24,908 nt of DNA from a virus, in the IMG/VR virus record IMGVR_UViG_3300047408_000155, positions 1 through 24,908 of that record. One strand, written 5' to 3'. The position numbers and the translations under genes were made by a program. The notes under the pieces are model-generated. The model searched no databases, was not told where the DNA came from, and worked only from the letters and a program-made list of their open reading frames with translations. Positions 20,720 through 24,908 of the stretch are shown here, piece after piece; position 1 is the stretch's first letter; the number at the start of each line of letters is the position of its first letter.

Positions 20720-23700
20720 TTTATGCGGTGCAAAACACGGCTGGCGCGGCGCGCATTTTTTATGACTCGCGCAATCGAGAGATCAATCTCGCTCCGAGCG
20801 CGATGAGATACGTCGACCTCGATGATGGCACAGCCAACCGGCTACTGGCGCGCAACGACCTCGTAGTGACACCTGCGATGTTCGAGCGTCACGCCCATCC
20901 GCCACCGCTCCCCCCGAAGGTCACGCCAGAGCAGGCAAAGCCATGCATCTCGGTGACTGGACATTTTGGTATCGGCGACAACCTGCATCAGCGGGCAGTA
21001 ATGCGAGTCCTGATGCAGCATTACGACGTTTGGCTACACACCTGTCATTTCCAACTCTACCATGATCTCGTCGCTAGGGGGCTTAGGCTGGTCATGCGGC
21101 CGACGAGCCTACATGCGCAGGCGAGGACGATCGAACGAGAGCGGACGCTGTTCGAGCAAGCCAAGTTCCCCCCCGCTCCGGCGACGGCGCGGCAGGCCCG
21201 TATCGGCTATCCGAAGACGTTGGTCGACCAGCACGGTTCGATCCTTGAGGCGATGTTTTCCTGCGTCGATCTGCGAATGCCCGAGCGGCCGGACTTCAGC
21301 CTGCCGATCAAGCCGGAATGGCGGAGCGCGGTGCGGGGGCGGTGGGATACCGGCGGCAAGCCCTTGATGGTGCACCGCCCGATCGTGGTGCGCCGGGAGT
21401 GGGACGGCCGGTCCCGCAATCCCGACCCGGCGGCTTACGACGCCATCTACCGCTCAATCCGCGACCAGTTCTTTGTGGTGAGCATCGCTGACCTCCGGCG
21501 CGGCGAGGAGTGGATCGAGGGGCCGGACCAGCCGGTGGATGTCAGACTGCACAACGGCGAGCTGGCGTTCGAGGAGATGGCTGCGCTGTTTGCGCAGGCT
21601 GACCTCGTCTACTGCAACGCGGGTTTCGCGCCGGTCCTGGCGCAGGCCGTGGGGACACCGGTGGTCGTGGTCTACGGCGGCCGCGAGAGCTACCGGACCA
21701 CGCAGCGGGTCGGCGCGCATCTCGCGCCTACGCTCCCGGTGGACGTTGTTAACCCATGCGATTGTCACAGCAACAAGCACCGCTGCGACAAGACGATCGA
21801 TGTGCCGAAGGCGCTGGCGGCGGTGACGGCGTTCGCGGCCAGTCGCAGCACCCTGTTATTCGGGACGTTCTATGTGGATAGCCCGGACAGGGATAATCTC
21901 ACGGACCTGTGGAAACGGCTGCATTTCTCGTTGAACGACCGCGACTGCGATTTCCTCTCCGTTGACAGCCAGTCTCCGATCAAGAAGTTCGAGGACTGGA
22001 CGCCATATGACGGCAAGCGGCACCGCCGGATGGTCTTTAATTTCCCGGACAACATCGGCCATCTCAGCCGCAAAGGTGTGACGGAGGGACGCGACGGCTG
22101 GGGCCGGGCCTTTTGCAAGGGATTAGAGATCGCCTGCGAGCTGGGGTACGACTATGTCGTCCATATCGAAGGCGACAGCCTGTTCCGGCTCCGCGTGGTG
22201 GACGCCACCAAATGGATGCAGCAGGAGAAGGCCGATTGCGCAACCACCGATGTGAAGGGGATGAAGCACAAGGAGCATGAAAAGCTCTGGGTCGAGACCG
22301 GGCTCATGTTCTTTTCGACGGATTATCTTCGGCGCAGCGATTTCATTAAGCGTTATGATTGGCCGAACCGCCGGATGGCGCCGACACCGGAGCGAGTCAT
22401 CCGGCAGCAAATTCTCGACAAGACGACCCGGCAATGCCGGATCATGCCATGGAAGGCGTGGCGCGCGGATAAGAACACCATCACCGCGGACAACATCTTG
22501 GAGCTGGACCTCGATTGGGTCACGCATCAGCATGACAGCGCGCAGCAAGGCGTGTACCAGAAGTTTGTCGACGCAGCCTGCGCTCAACAGCGCAAGGAGG
22601 CGACAGTGCCGCAGTTGAGGAAACTCAATCTTGGGTGCGGCACGAACAAGCTTCCAGGCTGGGAAAACCACGATGCCGATGTCGATATCACCAAAAAGCT
22701 GCCGTGGCCGGACAACAGCGCCAGTCACATCAACATCGAGCACTGCGTTGAGCACGTTCCCTACAAGGCGGCGATCGGCTTCTTCCAGGAGGCTCATCGG
22801 GTGCTGGCGCCTGGCGGCGCGCTGCGAGTGACGGTGCCGAGTCTGGAGCAGATCGCCGCATGTGATGACGCTGATTACCACCGCTTTACGACCAAGTGGC
22901 AACCGCTCGGCATCACCAAGCGTGGCGCCATGCATGCCATCATCTACGCTCATGGCCATGAATGCGCTTGGAACGCCCAGCTCCTGCGCGACACGCTCTA
23001 CTTCGCGGGCTTCGACGACGTGCTGGCATGCGAATCCGGGCAATCGGAGGACCCGGCGCTCCGTGGCGTCGAGGGGCATGGCCGGGTCATTGGGGATTAT
23101 TTCAACCAGATCGAGTCATGCACGTTCGAGGCGCGCAAAACAGGTGATTTGTCAAGTTTGCCGAGTTTGCCGAGTCATGTGTCAAATGCGTCATCCCGTG
23201 CATCCACGGTGGCAATCGTGCTCGGCGGTGCCATGTGCTGGAAGCAGGATTGGGAGGCGGCCAGGAAGTTGATCGGCGATCTGCCCTTCCGCGTGTTCGC
23301 CATAAACGACCAAATCAAGACTTTCCCCGATGAATGCGTCGCGGTTACGCTCCATCCCGACAAGCTTGTGGGGCCCATCGCCTGGCTGAACGGCCGGCGC
23401 AAGGCTGGGCTGCCGGAGCCGGAACAGGTCTGGGCGCATCGCAAGGCCCCAGAGATCACCCATGACACCGGGCTGGACTGGGGCGGCAGCTCGGGGTTGT
23501 TTGCCGTCCAGGTGGCGCGACGGGAGGGGCATCAGAAGGTAATCGGGGTAGGGGTGCCGATGACTGTGGACGGCGCGCACTATATCCGCGGGCAAAAGTG
23601 GCAATCGGCGATTGCATTCCGCCCGAGCTGGATCAGATACAAGAACGAGATTGCCCTGCATTTTCGCAGCATGTCGGGCTGGACCGCAGAGATTTTCGGC

Positions 23701-23733
23701 AAGCCGGATGAAGCCTTCCTAGGCAGCGCATGA
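20716..23733 (+). CDS. Multidomain glycan enzyme: GT9-like + GT-A-like + SAM methyltransferase + C-terminal Rossmann-like domain
   Basis: This 1005-residue protein appears to fuse several enzymes. Residues 1-53 form a small beta domain (IFYDSRNREINLAPSAMRYV ... LLARNDLVVTP). Residues ~76-372 resemble GT9 heptosyltransferases: GHFGIGDNLHQ at 82-92 (acceptor/N-lobe glycine loop), AQADLVYCNAGFAPVLAQAV then GTPVVVVYGG at 313-322, and a Cys-rich CDCHSNKHRCDKTID at 348-362. Residues ~376-620 look GT-A-like, with LFGTFYVDSPDR (381-392), DYVVHIEGDSLF (479-490; EGD as a possible metal site) and THQHD (603-607). Residues ~634-790 are a SAM methyltransferase of COG4627 type: KLNLGCGTNKLPGWEN (636-651), LPWPDNSASHINIEH (662-676), RVLAPGGALRVTVPS (695-709). 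A Ser/Leu/Pro linker (810-830) leads to a last domain (831-1005) with VAIVLGGAMCW and a DWGGSSGLFAVQVARREGHQ block, perhaps DUF115/GT42-like. Likely role: building or capping a glycan on virion or host surface. Confidence 0.75.
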   Translation: MIYAVQNTAGAARIFYDSRNREINLAPSAMRYVDLDDGTANRLLARNDLVVTPAMFERHAHPPPLPPKVTPEQAKPCISVTGHFGIGDNLHQRAVMRVLMQHYDVWLHTCHFQLYHDLVARGLRLVMRPTSLHAQARTIERERTLFEQAKFPPAPATARQARIGYPKTLVDQHGSILEAMFSCVDLRMPERPDFSLPIKPEWRSAVRGRWDTGGKPLMVHRPIVVRREWDGRSRNPDPAAYDAIYRSIRDQFFVVSIADLRRGEEWIEGPDQPVDVRLHNGELAFEEMAALFAQADLVYCNAGFAPVLAQAVGTPVVVVYGGRESYRTTQRVGAHLAPTLPVDVVNPCDCHSNKHRCDKTIDVPKALAAVTAFAASRSTLLFGTFYVDSPDRDNLTDLWKRLHFSLNDRDCDFLSVDSQSPIKKFEDWTPYDGKRHRRMVFNFPDNIGHLSRKGVTEGRDGWGRAFCKGLEIACELGYDYVVHIEGDSLFRLRVVDATKWMQQEKADCATTDVKGMKHKEHEKLWVETGLMFFSTDYLRRSDFIKRYDWPNRRMAPTPERVIRQQILDKTTRQCRIMPWKAWRADKNTITADNILELDLDWVTHQHDSAQQGVYQKFVDAACAQQRKEATVPQLRKLNLGCGTNKLPGWENHDADVDITKKLPWPDNSASHINIEHCVEHVPYKAAIGFFQEAHRVLAPGGALRVTVPSLEQIAACDDADYHRFTTKWQPLGITKRGAMHAIIYAHGHECAWNAQLLRDTLYFAGFDDVLACESGQSEDPALRGVEGHGRVIGDYFNQIESCTFEARKTGDLSSLPSLPSHVSNASSRASTVAIVLGGAMCWKQDWEAARKLIGDLPFRVFAINDQIKTFPDECVAVTLHPDKLVGPIAWLNGRRKAGLPEPEQVWAHRKAPEITHDTGLDWGGSSGLFAVQVARREGHQKVIGVGVPMTVDGAHYIRGQKWQSAIAFRPSWIRYKNEIALHFRSMSGWTAEIFGKPDEAFLGSA

Positions 23734-23765
23734 TTGCGTATGTATAGTCGCCGTCGCCGGGCGTC

Positions 23766-23782
23766 GCGCGCGAAATGCGCGC
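23766..23782. promoter_or_regulatory. GC-rich hairpin around the terminase start codon
   Basis: GCGCGC (23766-23771) and GCGCGC (23777-23782) form a perfect 6-bp stem around GAAAT. The first possible ATG of the terminase gene (23775-23777) spans the loop and stem, and no clear Shine-Dalgarno precedes it. Initiation might be restrained by this structure or occur at a downstream GTG (23787, 23790 or 23799). Confidence 0.35.
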
Positions 23783-24908
23783 CGATGTGGTGACGTGTGT
23801 GAACATCAACGTCCCAGCACCGCGCCCCTATACCGAGGAGGACCTGTGGCTCATGGAGCAGCAGGCCCAGCGCGAATCGCGCGAATCCTTCTGGGCGTAT
23901 CGCCGCTATCTCAATCCGCGCATGATCATGGGCTGGTGGCAGCGCGAGGTTGCGCTCGAATTGCACCGTTTTTGGCTGGACTATCGCGCCGGGCGGCGGC
24001 CGAAACTTCTGCTGCAGTCGCCTCCGCAATTGGGGAAAAGCACCCAGGTCGTAGACTTCCTATCGTGGATCATCGGCTTGAGCGGGCCGGACCCACAACT
24101 GAAGATCATCTTCGCGTCGTTCAGCGAGCGGCTCGGCATTCGCGCGAACCTTCGGCTGCAGCGCATCCTCGCCGACCCCAAGCACGCCAAGATATTCGGG
24201 CACCAGGCTGTCAACCCGTCCGTCCGGCGCTCCAACAGCGAGATGATCGAGTTTCACGGAACTGGCCTGGAGCGCGGGTCTTTTCGGAACACAACGATCG
24301 CAGGCGCGGTGACCGGCGAGGGACTGGATCTGGGCGTCATCGACGATCCCATCAAAGGCCGCGCGGAGGCGAGTTCGAAGCTCACCCGCGACAAGACATG
24401 GAATTGGATGACTGACGATTTCATGACGCGTTTCTCCGACGGCGCCGCGCTGTTGCTGGTGATGACTCGATGGCACCTGGACGATCCTGCAGGCCGGCTG
24501 ATCGAGCGTCATAAAGACGTGCGCGTATGCCGCTACGCGGCGCTGGCCGAAGAAGAAGAGACGCACACGGCCATTGATGAGGTGGGGCGCCCGATCGGGC
24601 CGTTTGTGCGCAAGGTGGGCGAGCCGCTTTTTCCGGAACTCAAGTCGGCGGAATTTCTCGAGCAGCAGCGCGCCATGATGACGTTGGCCGGCTGGCAGAG
24701 CGTCTATCAGCAGGCGCCCATTGTCGTCGGCGGCGACATGTTCCCGATCCACATGGCCTCGATCATATCGGAGGCGCCGCCATCTGCGAGCGTCGTCGCC
24801 GCGGTGCGCTACTGGGATAAGAGCGGCACCGCCGGCGGCGGGGCTTATACTGCCGGCGTCCTCATGCTGCGGATGCGCGACAACACATTTGTCGTGGCCG
24901 ACGTGAGG
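23775..24908 (+). CDS. terL: Phage terminase large subunit (partial, runs off the right edge)
   Basis: The ATPase/nuclease motor that packages DNA into the prohead. The frame is open from the stop at 23745 to the window end, giving 378 residues from ATG 23775. Seen: Walker A LLLQSPPQLGKST (K88, S89, T90) in the variant form usual in terminases; Walker B LGVIDDP (D190, D191); the coupling motif LLVMTRWH (T231, R232, W233, H234); and the first acidic residue of the RNase H-like nuclease in VRYWDKSGT (D348). The rest of the nuclease domain (roughly 80-150 residues in this family) lies outside the window. The N-terminal stretch PYTEEDLWLMEQQAQRESRE is a typical adaptor-binding helix. The start is uncertain: ATG 23775 lies in a hairpin without a good ribosome binding site, and GTG 23799 (MNINVPAPRPY) is a realistic alternative. 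The gene follows the fibre and glycan genes rather than opening the packaging module. Confidence 0.93.
   Translation, partial: MRADVVTCVNINVPAPRPYTEEDLWLMEQQAQRESRESFWAYRRYLNPRMIMGWWQREVALELHRFWLDYRAGRRPKLLLQSPPQLGKSTQVVDFLSWIIGLSGPDPQLKIIFASFSERLGIRANLRLQRILADPKHAKIFGHQAVNPSVRRSNSEMIEFHGTGLERGSFRNTTIAGAVTGEGLDLGVIDDPIKGRAEASSKLTRDKTWNWMTDDFMTRFSDGAALLLVMTRWHLDDPAGRLIERHKDVRVCRYAALAEEEETHTAIDEVGRPIGPFVRKVGEPLFPELKSAEFLEQQRAMMTLAGWQSVYQQAPIVVGGDMFPIHMASIISEAPPSASVVAAVRYWDKSGTAGGGAYTAGVLMLRMRDNTFVVADVR

Noticed and set aside
23795-24415. 206-codon open frame overlapping the terminase
   Set aside because: It is a shifted frame of terL; the Walker and nuclease motifs are in the frame starting at 23775.

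Overview
The window is a nearly gap-free run of late structural genes from a tailed, dsDNA bacteriophage or prophage. It reads as siphovirus-like: there is a major tail tube protein, a tail assembly chaperone pair of the lambda G/GT type made by a -1 frameshift, a very long tape-measure protein, a tail-tip/hub protein and a set of receptor-binding/fibre proteins. No contractile sheath or baseplate wedge genes are visible. The DNA is GC-rich. The protein flavours (tape-measure C-terminus, the RLPGG/GKV block of the hub, the short fibre protein at 14082-14516) resemble those of phages and prophages of Alphaproteobacteria, but the host assignment is a low-confidence inference. No integrase, lysis gene, tRNA or rRNA was recognised, so lytic and temperate lifestyles cannot be told apart.

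Layout: 1-147, C-terminus of an upstream gene; 162-722 tail tube; 753-1420 chaperone G and frameshifted GT; 1426-1944 a small tail-associated protein; 1931-2212 a single minus-strand zinc-ribbon gene (a moron-like insertion) with a strong hairpin beside it; 2292-7838 the tape measure, with an unusual ~370-residue Pro/Gly-rich section; 7838-8308 a small tail protein; 8337-12701 a 1454-residue hub/tip protein carrying two copies of an adhesin-like domain.

12688-20322 is an accessory receptor-binding region: a short 'anchor-only' protein, a repeat fibre protein, a short fibre protein, a large spike-like protein, a protein built of nine ~20-residue MDG repeats, a 404-residue protein that reuses the same N-terminal anchor, and a 687-residue protein with laminin-G/concanavalin-A-like features. 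The anchor is duplicated at DNA level (12721-12888 and 17084-17251), so four fibre genes lie between direct repeats.

20330-23733 holds a small unknown gene translationally coupled to a 1005-residue protein that appears to combine a GT9-like GT-B domain, a GT-A-like domain, a COG4627-like SAM methyltransferase and a further C-terminal Rossmann-like domain. This is the most unusual object in the window: a single-chain glycan-building/modifying enzyme placed inside the virion gene operon. The terminase large subunit begins at about 23775 and runs off the right end.

The genes overlap or abut (TGATG, ATGA and GTGA junctions at 7838, 16336, 18259 and 20716), which suggests one co-transcribed late operon with translational coupling. 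The longest stretch without a gene is about 79 bases (2213-2291), so there is no unexplained gap above 300 bases.
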